A stretch of DNA of 64,000 nt from Neobacillus muris (GTDB lineage: Bacteria; Bacillota; Bacilli; Bacillales; Cytobacillaceae), in NCBI RefSeq assembly GCF_943193175.1, contig NZ_CALPDF010000016.1, positions 1 through 64,000 on the forward strand, in the 5' to 3' direction. Shown here piece by piece: positions 63,629-64,000 of the stretch. The notes under the pieces were generated by a model, which saw only the letters and a list, made by a program, of their open reading frames with translations, made no database searches and had not been told where the DNA came from. The translations under genes were made by a program, and so were the position numbers. The number at the start of each line of letters is the position of its first letter. The first letter of the stretch is position 1.

Positions 63629-64000
63629 TTGAACAGCATACGCCGTTATTTAGAGTTTGTAAAGCCGTACCGGTGGCAAATCTTTGCTACCATCATCATC
63701 GGGATTATTAAGTTTTCCATTCCGCTTCTTTTGCCGATGTTAATTAAATACGTTGTCGATGACGTCTTGGGCAATCATGGGTTAACGAACAGTGAAAAAG
63801 TAAACAAATTATTTCTCATCATGGGACTCATGATTATTATTTTTGTCATACTAAGGCCGCCTATCGAATATTATAGGCAATATTATGCTCAGTGGACGTC
63901 GAACAAAATATTATATGATCTTCGAGGGATCTTGTATAAACACATACAAAAACTGAGCTTTAAATATTATGCCAATAGCAGGGCGGGAGAAATTATCTCC
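63629..64000 (+). CDS. ygaD: ABC transporter ATP-binding/permease protein YgaD (partial)
   Basis: The first 124 codons of a type I ABC exporter half-transporter; the gene runs off the window end, so the ATPase domain is not seen. The visible part has two membrane helices ([24 protein letters not shown] and [19 protein letters not shown]), the loop [20 protein letters not shown] and the start of coupling helix [15 protein letters not shown]. It matches B. subtilis YgaD by sequence and by position after ygaC. TTG 63629 is the probable start (AGGTG and AAGGGGAG upstream). The transported substrate is unknown. Confidence 0.88.
   Translation, partial: MNSIRRYLEFVKPYRWQIFATIIIGIIKFSIPLLLPMLIKYVVDDVLGNHGLTNSEKVNKLFLIMGLMIIIFVILRPPIEYYRQYYAQWTSNKILYDLRGILYKHIQKLSFKYYANSRAGEIIS

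Overview
The window looks like a chromosomal segment of an endospore-forming member of the Bacillaceae, probably Neobacillus or a close relative. The evidence is AT-rich low-GC DNA, strong AAGGAGG-type ribosome binding sites, two small acid-soluble spore protein genes (sspK, sspE), an S-box riboswitch, ahrC-type ARG boxes, and a right-hand end in the Bacillus subtilis yfhD-to-ygaD gene order. No tRNA, rRNA, CRISPR array, insertion sequence or prophage was seen.

Left part (1-27 kb) is accessory in character. It opens with a secreted WxL-domain protein on the minus strand behind a cyclic di-GMP-I riboswitch. Next come AraC/effector-domain genes (one broken), an NRAMP-like transporter, a DUF3231 protein, a CBO0543 gene with two stop codons, and katG. 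A 791-residue two-part prenyl synthase, a YdeI-family protein and a decayed TNT-toxin/immunity locus follow. Then come an amino-acid permease, two sporulation-type histidine kinases (one fused to an RsbR-like STAS module), YhfP, Nnr, an arginase-fold protein, a peptide transporter, DoxX, an orphan pair of F0 ATP synthase genes (a and a short b) and a MerR/TipA regulator. A frameshifted PAS-GGDEF gene closes this part.

Middle part (27-42 kb): a five-gene oligopeptide ABC transporter operon, aroK-aroD, a HupE/UreJ membrane protein and a 2019-residue cell-wall protein with lamin-tail, OB-fold, PHP and LPNTA sorting motifs.

Right part (42-64 kb): argCJBD-carAB-argF followed by argGH makes the route from glutamate to arginine after ArgA/ArgJ acetyl transfer. 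Both transcription starts carry paired ARG boxes. A SAM riboswitch then controls a stand-alone homoserine dehydrogenase gene. The convergent gap behind it holds a complete-looking small RNA unit: promoter, TGTGA-N6-TCACA palindrome, C-loop hairpin and terminator. The window ends with yfhD-yfhE, recX, yfhH, sspK, yfhJ, yfhP, mutY, yfhS, fabL, sspE, ygaB, ygaC and the start of ygaD, a housekeeping block shared with B. subtilis.
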